This document shows, one piece after another, positions 50,932 through 59,301 of a stretch of 64,000 nt of DNA. Under the pieces are notes generated by a model that worked only from the letters and a program-made list of their open reading frames with translations, was not told the DNA's origin and did no database searches. Numbering within the stretch: the stretch's first letter is position 1; each line of letters opens with the position of its first letter. This stretch comes from Bacteroidota bacterium. GTDB taxonomy: Bacteria; Bacteroidota; Rhodothermia; Rhodothermales; Rubricoccaceae. Location of the stretch: positions 1 to 64,000 of the forward strand of contig JBCBNX010000019.1 of NCBI GenBank assembly GCA_039821555.1. The letters are read 5' to 3'. A program made the translations under genes and the position numbers.

Positions 50932-51786
50932 CTAGGCGTGAAACAAGTCGTCGTAGCGCGTCAGCATGCGTTCAGCTTCGGCGCGAAGCGCGGCCAGTTC
51001 GTCGTCGGCTGTCGCAAGCGTTGGAAGAAGCGCGGCGAGACGGTCCGAGCGGTCGGGCTGCTGCGCGAGGGTCCAGTAGGCGTCGGCCCGATGGAGCGCA
51101 GCTTCAAATCGGGACGGGTCGGCTTGCACGGCTGGGTCGTCAAGCAGCGGTAGCGCAAAGAGCGCGCGCGCATCGCACTCACGTCCTGGATCGAAGGCAG
51201 CGTCGGCAGTTGTGTCAAGCAGCGCCTCCAGCGAAAGCGTGGGGGCCTCCGTGGCTTCCGCTTCCTGACGGACGTCGGACGGCAGCGCCTCCCACGCCTC
51301 GCCCATGGCCGTGAGCAGGTCGGCAAAGTCCTCCCGGGCGTCGGCGTCAGCGTCGGGGCCGTAGCAGTGGGTTAGAAGGGTGCTGCGTTGTGCATCGCGT
51401 GCCGCAGCATCGAGGCTGAAGAAGGCCCACAGCAGCCGGGCGGTTTCTAACAGCGTGACGACCGTCGCGTCGGCGCTGTCGCGTGCAGTCGCGAGCTCAT
51501 AGGCTTCCTGCTCGATCACACCGTAGCGTTCAAGAAGCGGACGCGCAAACGTGACGAGCGGGCTGAACTGCACGCCAGATGCGCCAGTCAGGAGGGCGTC
51601 TACCCGCTCAGCCTCGACGCGCTGCCGGGTCGGATCGTCGAACCGTGTTGCCTCGTCGAGATCCATCGCATTGAACGCAGCCCCGTCGCCTGCGTGCGTG
51701 TCGAGGTCGGTGAGTTCAGCGTCGTAGAGCGAATCGTGGTCGAGACGGTAGTCGGCGTCGAGACGATCGTCGTGCCAAGCGGTCAT
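50932..51786 (-). CDS. Hypothetical acidic helical protein
   Basis: 284 residues from ATG 51786 (MTAWHDDRLDADYRL). It is rich in Ala, Asp, Glu and Leu and predicted helical throughout, with no signal peptide, membrane helix or recognised motif. An upstream frame extends to 51993 through direct repeats that encode a repeated VSDT peptide; that extension looks non-coding. It has its own downstream terminator and a repeat-rich leader. No function can be assigned. Confidence 0.65.
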   Translation of the reverse strand: MTAWHDDRLDADYRLDHDSLYDAELTDLDTHAGDGAAFNAMDLDEATRFDDPTRQRVEAERVDALLTGASGVQFSPLVTFARPLLERYGVIEQEAYELATARDSADATVVTLLETARLLWAFFSLDAAARDAQRSTLLTHCYGPDADADAREDFADLLTAMGEAWEALPSDVRQEAEATEAPTLSLEALLDTTADAAFDPGRECDARALFALPLLDDPAVQADPSRFEAALHRADAYWTLAQQPDRSDRLAALLPTLATADDELAALRAEAERMLTRYDDLFHA

Positions 51787-51899
51787 GGATGCGGGAGCAG
51801 TGGGGGGAGGGAGAACAAATGCCTCCGAGAGCGGCGTGCCGTCCAAGCCCATACGTCGCCAAACGTTCCGGAGAGCACGGCCGTGCGACATTCTTCGCA

Positions 51900-51933
51900 C
51901 GGTATCCGACACGCGGCGCGCGGTATCCGACAC
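51900..51933. repeat. 13-bp direct repeat with 21-bp spacing
   Basis: CGGTATCCGACAC occurs at 51900-51912 and 51921-51933. The start-to-start distance of 21 bp is two helical turns, a spacing typical of paired regulator-binding sites. The repeats lie 114-147 bp upstream of the start of the hypothetical gene (51786). Confidence 0.7.
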
Positions 51934-51966
51934 TGTGCCCTCCGTGGACGCTGACCGTGACCTGAA

Positions 51967-52002
51967 CCGCTCAGCAAGGCAACCGCTCAGCAAGGCAACC
52001 GC
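51967..52002. repeat. 16-bp perfect tandem repeat
   Basis: CCGCTCAGCAAGGCAA is present at 51967-51982 and 51983-51998 without a mismatch, followed by CCGC, the beginning of a third unit. Confidence 0.85.
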
Positions 52003-52070
52003 CTCGCACGAGTAATGGCGTCTGTGCGAGGCGGCATGAAATCAAGTGGTCAGAACCCGTAACGATAGAG

Positions 52071-53387
52071 CTAGCTCTCAGCGAGAGGCTCAAGTACGGC
52101 ATCGCCTGGCTTCACGCCTTCGGGTGCAAACTCCGCCCACACTTCTTCAATAGCGGTGAGCAAGCGATCGAGGTCCGACGTGGTATGCGTCGCCATCAAG
52201 CTGATCCGGAATCGTTGCTGGCTGACCTTGACGGCTGGATACTCAATGTGATTGAGGAAAAGGCCACGCTCGTGAAATGCCCGGGCAGCGGCGCGTAAAT
52301 CCATGCCCACTGGGACGGGCAGTGGTAGGATGCCAGTGTTTCCGCTTGCCTCGAAGCCCAACGCACGGAGACCCTGGGCGAGGTATGCCGCATTGTCGAT
52401 GAGGCGGGTCTGCAATTCAGGCTCCTGGTCCAGAAGATCGAGACCTGCAAGGACTGCTGCGACGGTGGTGGGCGGGAGCGAGGCGGAAAAGACGTAGGCG
52501 CGGGACGCAAGGCGGAGGTAGTCCGCGATGGGCTTCGTCGTTGCCGCAAAGCCGCCCGAGACGCCAAACGCTTTGGAGAACGTGCCCACGATCACGTCTA
52601 CACGGCCCTCAACCCCAAACCGAGTGGCCGTGCCTCGCCCACCTGGCGCTGCGACACCCGTTCCGTGCGCATCGTCCAGGATGCTGATGGCTCCGTAGCG
52701 TTGGCACGTGTAGATGATGTCTGTGAGCGGCGCGAAGTCGCCGTCCATCGAGTAGATTCCCTCGATGCCGACGTAGCGGTCTCCGGGTTGCTCGTGCATG
52801 GCTGCGAGCAGAGCGTCCAACTCGTCGAGGTCGTTGTGCGGAAACGAGGTCATCGAGGTGCCGCCGAGCCTTACGCCGTCGATGAACGAGGCGTGGCTAA
52901 GGGCGTCGTACACGATGTGGTCTTGGGGCGTCGGGAGAGCACTCATGACGCCGACGTTGGCGCTGTAGCCACTGCCGTAGAGCACACAGTCTTCGCACCC
53001 CTCAAACTCAGCGAGGCGCTCTTCGAGTTCGCGGTGCAGCAGTGAATAGCCGTTGAGCAGCGGCGGCCCGCCAACACCAACGCCGAACTGCCGGATGGCG
53101 TCATGGACGCGTTCGCGTACGTAGGGGTGGTTGGTGAGGCCGAGGTAGCTGTTCGAGCCGAACATGAGCATCGGCTGCGTAGCTCCGGTCCTGTCGGCGA
53201 CCAGCACCTCGCGGTCGATTGGAGAGCAAACGATCCGGGAGCCGACCCCGCCCATGCTTTCCTGTTTTGCTCCGGCGAGCCATGTCGAGAAGAGCGCGGC
53301 GCGCTCATGAAGAGGAAGACGGCGGCCGCGAACGAGCACATCGCGAACCGTCAGCGACTTCCCCTTGGCGGATCCCAGGGTCGTCAT
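52071..53387 (-). CDS. Alpha-oxoamine synthase (serine palmitoyltransferase/KBL-like PLP enzyme)
   Basis: 438 residues. It is a fold-type I PLP enzyme that joins an amino acid with an acyl-CoA (KBL, BioF, SPT or HemA group). PLP Lys272 lies in GTFSKAFGVSGGF and cofactor-binding residues in LDDAHGTG (238-244). FGSNSYLGLTNHP (77-89) opens the substrate region. The SRAYVFSASLPP segment resembles serine palmitoyltransferase, which would fit the sphingolipids of Bacteroidota relatives, but BioF or 2-amino-3-ketobutyrate ligase cannot be excluded. A putative promoter lies about 104 bp upstream. Confidence 0.87.
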   Translation of the reverse strand: MTTLGSAKGKSLTVRDVLVRGRRLPLHERAALFSTWLAGAKQESMGGVGSRIVCSPIDREVLVADRTGATQPMLMFGSNSYLGLTNHPYVRERVHDAIRQFGVGVGGPPLLNGYSLLHRELEERLAEFEGCEDCVLYGSGYSANVGVMSALPTPQDHIVYDALSHASFIDGVRLGGTSMTSFPHNDLDELDALLAAMHEQPGDRYVGIEGIYSMDGDFAPLTDIIYTCQRYGAISILDDAHGTGVAAPGGRGTATRFGVEGRVDVIVGTFSKAFGVSGGFAATTKPIADYLRLASRAYVFSASLPPTTVAAVLAGLDLLDQEPELQTRLIDNAAYLAQGLRALGFEASGNTGILPLPVPVGMDLRAAARAFHERGLFLNHIEYPAVKVSQQRFRISLMATHTTSDLDRLLTAIEEVWAEFAPEGVKPGDAVLEPLAES

Positions 53388-53490
53388 CGAGAGAGTGGTG
53401 GTACGTTGGTGGTGGACGCTAAGTAGCCATGAAATCGCGGAATGATTCCAATTGATTAGCGTGTGTGTAAAAAAGAAACAACACGGTGTC

Positions 53491-53518
53491 TAATTAATCC
53501 ATAGGACATCCTTGTCAA
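53491..53518 (-). promoter_or_regulatory. Possible promoter of the alpha-oxoamine synthase gene
   Basis: On the minus strand TTGACA (53518-53513) and TAATTA (53496-53491) are 16 bp apart in an AT-rich patch. The TTGACA box is perfect; the -10 is partial. It would give a leader of about 97 nt. Confidence 0.35.
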
Positions 53519-53593
53519 GGCGTGTGGTTTCTTGGACTACAATTTGATAGGTATTCGAAACCAGACTGTCGTCTCCATTGCCGTATAACCGTT

Positions 53594-53821
53594 ATGAATC
53601 GAGGGCCCGAGGGTTCACCCGACATACCTCAAGAGTCGGTCGGGCTCGCGCTGGTCCGTTTGGCATGCGGGAGTGGTGCCCATATGTCATTGTGGCACCA
53701 GCTCTTATGGGAGTCCTATCTCGACGCTGGCCAACCCTTTGGCGTCACAGAAGCAGACTGCCTGCGGTGGTGGGGCGCTCAGGTCAATGCGGAAGACTCC
53801 TTACTTCCTGACCCGCAGTAG
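53594..53821 (+). CDS. Small hypothetical protein
   Basis: 75 residues from ATG 53594 (a GTG at 53522 would add 24). It includes RLACGSGAHMSLWHQLLWES and AGQPFGVTEADCLRWWGAQ with Trp-rich helical character. I recognise no family. The last 21 bp overlap the 3' end of the convergent LptF/G-like gene. The block 53400-53580 before it is unusually AT-rich for this chromosome, so the gene may be acquired or simply spurious. Confidence 0.35.
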   Translation: MNRGPEGSPDIPQESVGLALVRLACGSGAHMSLWHQLLWESYLDAGQPFGVTEADCLRWWGAQVNAEDSLLPDPQ

Positions 53822-54895
53822 TAATGAGATGGCGACCCCGGCGAAGAGCAGGTGGGCCAGCCAGGCTGCAAGGGCGGGCGGCAAGTTCTCCGAATAGCCA
53901 AAGGGCTCGATGACTTTCTGCAACGCCAGATAGACGAAGGCAACGGCAAGGCCCAGCGTCATTTGCGCCGCCTGTCCTCCGCGCCGTCGCACCGATGCAA
54001 GCGGGACGCCGAGGACAACCAGGATGAGGTTCGCGAACGGATAGGCAAACTTGGTGTAGTAGCCAACCTGGGGCCGCCCGGTTTTCTGGGCGCCCGCTCG
54101 CTCCAGCGCCGCCAGATAGGCCCGCGCCTCGGGAATCGTTAGGCGTTCTGCGTCTCGTTCTGTCCGGGCGAGGTCGCGCGGTTTCACGGTCAGCGCGGTG
54201 TCCAGTGCTTGCACGAAACTCCGGGACTCGGACCCATCCGGGTGAAACGTTCGACGGGTAGCCCCTTGCAAGGTCCACACGCCGAGCGAGTCGTTCCAGA
54301 GCGCCTCTGTGGCATCCAGGCGGCGCACGATGCGCGTGCCGTCGTCTGCCTCCTCAAAGTCCTGCAGCGACACGCGAAAGCCGCGGGAGCGAGCCCGGTC
54401 GTAGAAGCCAACCATCAAGAGCGAACCCGGTGCATTTTGCCGGTAGAGTTCCGTGACTTCGGCGCCCTCCGGGGCAGATTTGTAGTACTGCTCCTGGAAA
54501 TCGAGGACGGTCACGTTGGCTCGTGGCACCACGTAGCCGTTGAACCACAACATGAAACCGGTTACGAGCAGCCCTACCAGCATAAACGGCGCAAGGATGC
54601 GGTAGAGTGAAACGCCGGCCATCGTCATGGCGGCTAGTTGAAGCGACTGGCTGAGCCGCGCCGTAGTGTAGATCGTGGCGAGGAACAGCGCGAGCGGGCT
54701 CGTGAGCTTGACGATCTCCGGGATGTAGTTCAGGTAGTACGTCCCGAAGACCTGCTTCTGGGTCGCGCCGCGGTCGATGAAGTCGTCGATGTATTCAACA
54801 TAGTCGAGCACCACGAAGAACACGATCAGCAGCGCAATCAAGAAGACGGACGCAATGCTGAAGCGCAGGATGATGTGGCGGTCGAACGTGGTCAA
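53801..54895 (-). CDS. LptF/LptG family (YjgP/YjgQ) permease
   Basis: 364 residues. Two N-terminal groups of membrane helices (about 10-35, 55-75, 95-115) are followed by a periplasmic beta-jellyroll (about 120-260) and three C-terminal helices, the LptF/LptG layout. Together with LptB2 and the Lpt bridge these proteins extract lipopolysaccharide from the inner membrane. Only one member is present here. No ATG fits; TTG 54895 gives MTTFDRHIILRF, the family-like N-terminus, with an alternative TTG at 54961. A heptamer repeat array lies directly upstream. Confidence 0.85.
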   Translation of the reverse strand: MTTFDRHIILRFSIASVFLIALLIVFFVVLDYVEYIDDFIDRGATQKQVFGTYYLNYIPEIVKLTSPLALFLATIYTTARLSQSLQLAAMTMAGVSLYRILAPFMLVGLLVTGFMLWFNGYVVPRANVTVLDFQEQYYKSAPEGAEVTELYRQNAPGSLLMVGFYDRARSRGFRVSLQDFEEADDGTRIVRRLDATEALWNDSLGVWTLQGATRRTFHPDGSESRSFVQALDTALTVKPRDLARTERDAERLTIPEARAYLAALERAGAQKTGRPQVGYYTKFAYPFANLILVVLGVPLASVRRRGGQAAQMTLGLAVAFVYLALQKVIEPFGYSENLPPALAAWLAHLLFAGVAISLLLRVRK

Positions 54896-54904
54896 GCTCT
54901 GGCG

Positions 54905-54932
54905 GGTCGAAGGTCGAAGGTCGAAGGTCGAT
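54905..54932. repeat. 7-bp tandem repeat x4 in the LptF/G leader
   Basis: GGTCGAA is repeated at 54905, 54912 and 54919 with a fourth unit GGTCGAT at 54926 (minus strand: TTCGACC units). It begins 10 bp upstream of the preferred TTG start and lies inside the longer alternative frame. Confidence 0.85.
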
Positions 54933-55104
54933 AAGGTGCAGGGTGGGTTTGCTCTCGTCAAGCCGCGGCGTCGATCTCCCCAATTATCCCTCTGAGAGTG
55001 AGGCGTCTCGTCCCAGACTTCGCACTTCTTCCTTCTGCCGTCCTTCTTCCCAGGCGTAGCTTCGCAGACGCTCTTTTCTACCCAGCCAGCCTATTCGCCC
55101 GTCC

Positions 55105-56274
55105 ATGAAGATCCACGAGTATCAGGCCAAAGACATTCTCGGAAAGTACGGTGTTGCTGTGCAGCGCGGTATCGTCGCCGACACCGTCGAAGAGGCTGTC
55201 GCCGCCGCGAAGACGATGCAGACGGACGGCGTCGAGCAGTTCGTTGTCAAGGCACAGATCCACGCGGGCGGGCGTGGAAAGGGCGGTGGCGTCAAATTTT
55301 GCCCGACCATCGACGACGTTCAGGGGAAGGCCGAGGCCATCCTGGGAATGCAACTCGTGACGCCGCAGACAGGCGCCGAGGGGCAGCTTGTACGCAAGGT
55401 GCTCGTGACCGCCGCCGAAGACATCGCACATGAGTACTATGTCGGCGTCACGCTCGACCGCGCCAAGTCGATGAACGTCATCATGGCCTCGTCTGAAGGC
55501 GGCGTCGAGATTGAGGAAGTGGCAGCGACCAACCCCGAGAAAATTGTCAAGGTGTGGGTCGAGCCCGGTATGGGCCTGATGCCGTTCCAGGCCCGCGAGG
55601 TCGCCTTCCGGCTCGGCTTTGAGGGCAAGGCGTTCAAGCAGGCTGTCAAGTTCATCACCGCGCTCTACAAAGCCTTTGAGGCCGAAGACGCCAGCATTGC
55701 CGAGATCAACCCGCTCATCCTCAACGAGGACGGCGACGTGATCGCGCTGGACGCGAAGATCAACATCGACGACAACGCGCTTTTCCGCCACAAAGACACT
55801 GCCGCGCTGCGCGACGTCCACGAGGAAGATCCGCTCGAAGTCGAGGCGTCGGCGAACCACCTCAACTACATCAAGCTCGACGGCAACGTCGGCTGCATGG
55901 TCAACGGCGCCGGCCTCGCGATGGCGACGATGGACATCATCAAGCTGGCGGGCGGCGAGCCGGCCAACTTCCTGGACGTGGGCGGTGGCGCGAACGCGCA
56001 GACCGTGGAGGCGGGCTTCCGCATCATCCTGAAGGACCCGAACGTGAAGGCGATCCTCGTCAACATTTTCGGCGGTATCGTCCGCTGCGACCGCGTGGCG
56101 AACGGAGTCGTGGAGGCTGCGAAGAACGTGGACATCAATGTGCCGCTGATCGTCCGTCTCCAGGGCACCAATGCTGAGCAAGGCATGGCGATCCTCAACG
56201 AGTCGGGCCTCGAACTAGAATCGGCGATCCGCCTACAGGAGGCCGCCGACAAAGTCACGACGGCCCTCGCCTAG
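55105..56274 (+). CDS. sucC: Succinate-CoA ligase beta subunit
   Basis: 389 residues. The ATP-grasp N-terminal half starts [17 protein letters not shown], with [19 protein letters not shown] (about 47-65) and the nucleotide-binding loops. The C-terminal CoA-ligase domain includes [18 protein letters not shown] and [10 protein letters not shown]. It partners with SucD, encoded at 28653, to form the TCA-cycle enzyme. Length and motifs are typical; no frameshift. It is followed by an ABC ATPase gene after 43 bp. Confidence 0.97.
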   Translation: MKIHEYQAKDILGKYGVAVQRGIVADTVEEAVAAAKTMQTDGVEQFVVKAQIHAGGRGKGGGVKFCPTIDDVQGKAEAILGMQLVTPQTGAEGQLVRKVLVTAAEDIAHEYYVGVTLDRAKSMNVIMASSEGGVEIEEVAATNPEKIVKVWVEPGMGLMPFQAREVAFRLGFEGKAFKQAVKFITALYKAFEAEDASIAEINPLILNEDGDVIALDAKINIDDNALFRHKDTAALRDVHEEDPLEVEASANHLNYIKLDGNVGCMVNGAGLAMATMDIIKLAGGEPANFLDVGGGANAQTVEAGFRIILKDPNVKAILVNIFGGIVRCDRVANGVVEAAKNVDINVPLIVRLQGTNAEQGMAILNESGLELESAIRLQEAADKVTTALA

Positions 56275-56317
56275 GAGGTGTGAACGTGTGGACGTGTGAT
56301 TGCGTGAAGGTGTCTCA

Positions 56318-57364
56318 GTGACGACCCGCCAGCCTCATTCGTCCACACCGGTACACACGCACACCGGCGAAGCTGCCGGCATCGCCGTGGAGAGCGTCAC
56401 GAAGCGCTACGGCGATCTCCTGGCAGTGAACAACGTCTCGCTCGAGGTGCCAGCGGGGTCGCTGGTCGCGCTTCTTGGACCGAGCGGGTGCGGCAAGACG
56501 ACGTTGCTACGCCTCGTCGGTGGCTTCGAGACGCCCGACGCTGGACAGATCACGGTCGGCGCGCGGGACGTGACGAAGCTGCCGCCTCAGCAGCGCCCCT
56601 CGGCGATGGTCTTCCAGAGCTACGCCCTCTTCCCGACGATGACGGTGGGCGAGAACGTGGAGTATGGTCTGCGCGTCCGCAAGGTGCCTCGGTCGCAGCG
56701 CCGCCCCCGTGTCGCTGAAGCGTTGGGGCGTGTGGAGCTTGACGGCTTAGAAGCGAAGCCTGTGACGCAGCTTTCGGGCGGGCAGCAACAGCGGGTCGCG
56801 CTCGCACGAGCCCTCGCGGTAGCGCCCGCCGTCCTGCTGTTCGACGAGCCCCTCTCAAACCTCGACCAAGCGCTTAGAGAGGCTACCCGGCGGCAACTCA
56901 AGACGCTCCTGCCAGACCTGGGCACAACGAGTCTCTACGTCACCCACGATCAGCAAGAAGCGCTCGCGCTCGCTGACCAGATCGCCGTCATGCAGGCCGG
57001 TTGCATCGTGGAGGTCGGGGCCCCGGAGGCCCTGTACCGAAAGCCGCGCACCGCCTACGTCGCTCGCTTCCTCGGGGGCAGCAACGTGGTCGAGGACCCG
57101 CTGCTTGCCGAGCGGATTGCAGGGGAAGCCGGGCCACCAGGTTGCGTACTCGCGGTGCGCCCTGAGCATCTCCGGCTCGTCGATAGCGCCGCGCCTCAGG
57201 CTGTGCCCGTGCAGGTCCGATCCCGGCAGTTCCTCGGCACCTACAGCGAGTGGGAGGTCGAGACCGAGGGCTCGATGCTCCGTCTGTGGCTCGGTCCAGA
57301 CGTGACGATGCCGGACACGGTTGCTATCGCTGCAGATCGCTGGCGCTGGGTCGATGCCACCTGA
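56318..57364 (+). CDS. ABC transporter ATP-binding protein, PotA/FbpC type (orphan)
   Basis: 348 residues from GTG 56318 with a GAAGGTG Shine-Dalgarno-like element about 8 nt upstream. Walker A is GPSGCGKTT (54-62), the signature is LSGGQQQRVALARALA and Walker B is LLFDEPLSNLD. The C-terminal TOBE-like domain (about 270-348) is that of spermidine/putrescine, iron(III) or molybdate importers. No permease or binding-protein gene is adjacent, so it must serve a complex encoded elsewhere, or share membrane partners. Confidence 0.88.
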   Translation: MTTRQPHSSTPVHTHTGEAAGIAVESVTKRYGDLLAVNNVSLEVPAGSLVALLGPSGCGKTTLLRLVGGFETPDAGQITVGARDVTKLPPQQRPSAMVFQSYALFPTMTVGENVEYGLRVRKVPRSQRRPRVAEALGRVELDGLEAKPVTQLSGGQQQRVALARALAVAPAVLLFDEPLSNLDQALREATRRQLKTLLPDLGTTSLYVTHDQQEALALADQIAVMQAGCIVEVGAPEALYRKPRTAYVARFLGGSNVVEDPLLAERIAGEAGPPGCVLAVRPEHLRLVDSAAPQAVPVQVRSRQFLGTYSEWEVETEGSMLRLWLGPDVTMPDTVAIAADRWRWVDAT

Positions 57365-57455
57365 ACGGTGCCCCTATCTTCGACGTGCGCAGATATCTTG
57401 GACGTGCGCGGACTCACCGCGACTGACGACACCCACCGCCGAACGCTCGACAACC

Positions 57456-57863
57456 ATGTCTGGAACGCTAACAACCATTGAGATTCGTGAGGGGCTCGAT
57501 GGGATCACGCCCGCCCGCGTCGCCACACTCTACCGCCGCGCTCCGCTGCTGCGGCCCGTTGGCTCTGCGGAGCAGCTCCGGCGTATGTTCGATGCCTCGT
57601 CCCTTGTGCTTTCAGCCTGGATGGGAGAGCGCCTGGTCGGCCTCGCGCGAGTGATGACGGACGGCGTCCAGTTTACCTTCCTGTGCGACCTGGCCGTCGA
57701 GCCCGATGTGCAGGGCGTGGGTCTTGGGCGGCAGCTCATCGAGGGCGTGATGGAACGGTGCCGAGGTACCGAACTCATCCTGCGCGACTCTGACATTTCA
57801 GCGGGCTTCTACCAGCGGCTCGGCTTTGTCAAGGTCACCAACGCTTGGATGCGGCGAGCCTAA
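57456..57863 (+). CDS. GNAT-family N-acetyltransferase
   Basis: 135 residues. A compact GNAT domain with the acetyl-CoA loop VEPDVQGVGLGRQLIEGVM (about 89-107) and a C-terminal AGFYQRLGFVKV motif. The target substrate is unknown. ATG 57456 is chosen; an upstream frame beginning at 57321 overlaps the ABC ATPase gene. It is followed 70 bp later by a DoxX gene. Confidence 0.9.
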   Translation: MSGTLTTIEIREGLDGITPARVATLYRRAPLLRPVGSAEQLRRMFDASSLVLSAWMGERLVGLARVMTDGVQFTFLCDLAVEPDVQGVGLGRQLIEGVMERCRGTELILRDSDISAGFYQRLGFVKVTNAWMRRA

Positions 57864-57933
57864 GTCGGCTGGTCGGAGCACGTGCACGAGCAGGGCGTAG
57901 GGGATTGCATCCCCACACATCCACCACGCCGCC

Positions 57934-58374
57934 ATGCACGTCCGTACACTTCTTTTCGCTTCTGATCGGTCACTCACAACGGGCCTTGGCCTCCTCGTCT
58001 TGCGGCTCTTCGCGGGACTGGCGATGGCGTTCGCGCATGGCCTCGGCAAGGTCCCTCCGCCGGAAGGATTCGTTCAGACGACGGCAGAGCTCGGATTCCC
58101 CGTGCCCGTGTTCTTCGCTTGGATGGCTGGGCTCAGTGAACTGGTCGGTGGCATCCTGCTCGCGCTTGGCTTGTGTACGCGCCCGGCATCGTTTTTCTTG
58201 GTGGTCACGATGGCTGTCGCCGCATTCGGAGCGCACGGGGGGGACCCGTTCAGCGGCCAGGAGAAAGCCCTGCTTTTCGGGGCCGTCTACCTGTGCACCC
58301 TGATCACCGGGAGCGGACGGTTCGGCATCGACCATTTCCTGGCGCCGCGCCGACGTACGCTGTCTTTCTCGTGA
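57934..58374 (+). CDS. DoxX-family membrane protein
   Basis: 146 residues with four membrane helices. LGLLVLRLFAGLAMAFAHGLGKV (about 18-40) is the DoxX first-helix motif and GLSELVGGILLALGL the second. DoxX proteins are envelope proteins, some linked to quinone/thiosulfate metabolism or oxidative-stress complexes; the function here is open. The gene is convergent with the one-cysteine TlpA-like gene (16-bp gap). Confidence 0.88.
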   Translation: MHVRTLLFASDRSLTTGLGLLVLRLFAGLAMAFAHGLGKVPPPEGFVQTTAELGFPVPVFFAWMAGLSELVGGILLALGLCTRPASFFLVVTMAVAAFGAHGGDPFSGQEKALLFGAVYLCTLITGSGRFGIDHFLAPRRRTLSFS

Positions 58375-58390
58375 GCAACCCGAGTAGCGG

Positions 58391-59074
58391 TCAGTAGCTC
58401 CAGTCGGCCGTGACGAGTCCGAGCGCGCCATCGATCTGCGCCATGTCGAGTTCGCCGTAGTTATAAGCGACAGCCAACTCGCCATTGTCGTGGAAGACCC
58501 ACGTCGAGGGGATCCACGTGACGGGAAGCCCGAGGAAGGTGCGGCGGCGTTGGCTCTTGTCGCTGCTCGGTCCGAAGTCAGTCTGCGTGAGCACGGTGAC
58601 TGACTCAGGAATGGCGTATTGGTCGAGGGTTTCTTGACCCGTCTCGCCATCGCTCCAGATGGTCACGAACGTGAACGTGACGTCCGGGTGGCGCTCGATG
58701 ACCTCGTACCAGCCCGCCCGTAGTTCGGCGAGGGAGTTGCCGCACCACGGGGCCCAGAAGTGCACCACGTGGACGCCGTCCTCCAAGATCTGTGTGCGAA
58801 CCTGTTCCTCGGCCGCCGTTGGCGGGGTCACGTCGCCCACCATCCCGGTGCGTTCGTCGATGAAAGCACCCGCGACGTCTGCGCTGTCGGATACAACGCC
58901 GGTAAACGGCGTGAGCGTGGAGCCATCGTCCGCACAGCCGATTTCGTCGCTGGAAGACGTCGAGCTTGCGGGCGACGCAACCTCGGTGCCTGCGGTATCG
59001 TCGCTAGGCGTGGTCTGAGCCAACGCAGCGGGGACGGCGAGCAAGAGCAGCAGGGGGAGCAAGCGGGTCAGCAT
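58391..59074 (-). CDS. TlpA/thioredoxin-like exported protein lacking the second cysteine
   Basis: 227 residues with a signal peptide (about 1-20). A Ser/Asp-rich linker (about 20-50) precedes a thioredoxin-like domain: HFWAPWCGNS (106-114), with the second Cys of the usual WCxxC replaced by Ser114, and the cis-Pro-like segment IPSTWVF. It sits in the periplasm or envelope. With one catalytic Cys it can at most form mixed disulfides or act as a holdase-like or redox sensor; the other visible cysteine is Cys47 in the linker. It is divergent from the ABC permease gene. Confidence 0.8.
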   Translation of the reverse strand: MLTRLLPLLLLLAVPAALAQTTPSDDTAGTEVASPASSTSSSDEIGCADDGSTLTPFTGVVSDSADVAGAFIDERTGMVGDVTPPTAAEEQVRTQILEDGVHVVHFWAPWCGNSLAELRAGWYEVIERHPDVTFTFVTIWSDGETGQETLDQYAIPESVTVLTQTDFGPSSDKSQRRRTFLGLPVTWIPSTWVFHDNGELAVAYNYGELDMAQIDGALGLVTADWSY

Positions 59075-59301
59075 CGGTGCGAAAGCTGGAGGCAATAGAC
59101 TGGCGTGATTGCCGACAACGGTAGCCAAGGGTCCGCGTTCCGAACTCGCGACTGATCAGCACGCGGACGTGTCGGAGCGCCCAGCCGGGTGTGCGGATCC
59201 GCGCAGTCGGTGGCGACTGAGCGGCCGATTGAGAGGAAAGGAGGCCCTGGCACTTCTTTTTCAAGGGCTGTGGACCACATCTCGTCCAGCCCCTCGTTGC
59301 C
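59075..59301. other. Divergent promoter region with an inverted repeat
   Basis: These 227 bp separate the TlpA-like gene from the ABC permease gene. GTCCGCGT (59131-59138) is the exact reverse complement of ACGCGGAC (59161-59168). An AAAGGAGG element at about 59237-59244 looks like a Shine-Dalgarno sequence but is 58 bp upstream of the GTG start. Confidence 0.5.

Larger units (their letters stand above)
51787..52070. other. Repeat-rich gap upstream of the hypothetical gene
   Basis: This 284-bp gap between two minus-strand genes holds no convincing gene. It contains a GCACGGCCGTGC palindrome (51875-51886), a 13-bp direct repeat spaced 21 bp (51900-51933) and a 16-bp tandem repeat (51967-52002). 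Confidence 0.65.

Noticed and set aside
51787-51993. An extended N-terminus of the acidic hypothetical protein with repeated VSDT peptides
   Set aside because: The repeated peptide is simply the translation of a DNA direct repeat; the segment has no protein-like composition and lies in a regulatory-looking gap.
59237-59244. AAAGGAGG as the ribosome-binding site of the FtsX-like permease
   Set aside because: It lies 58 bp before the only plausible start codon, too far for initiation, and no small frame starts after it.
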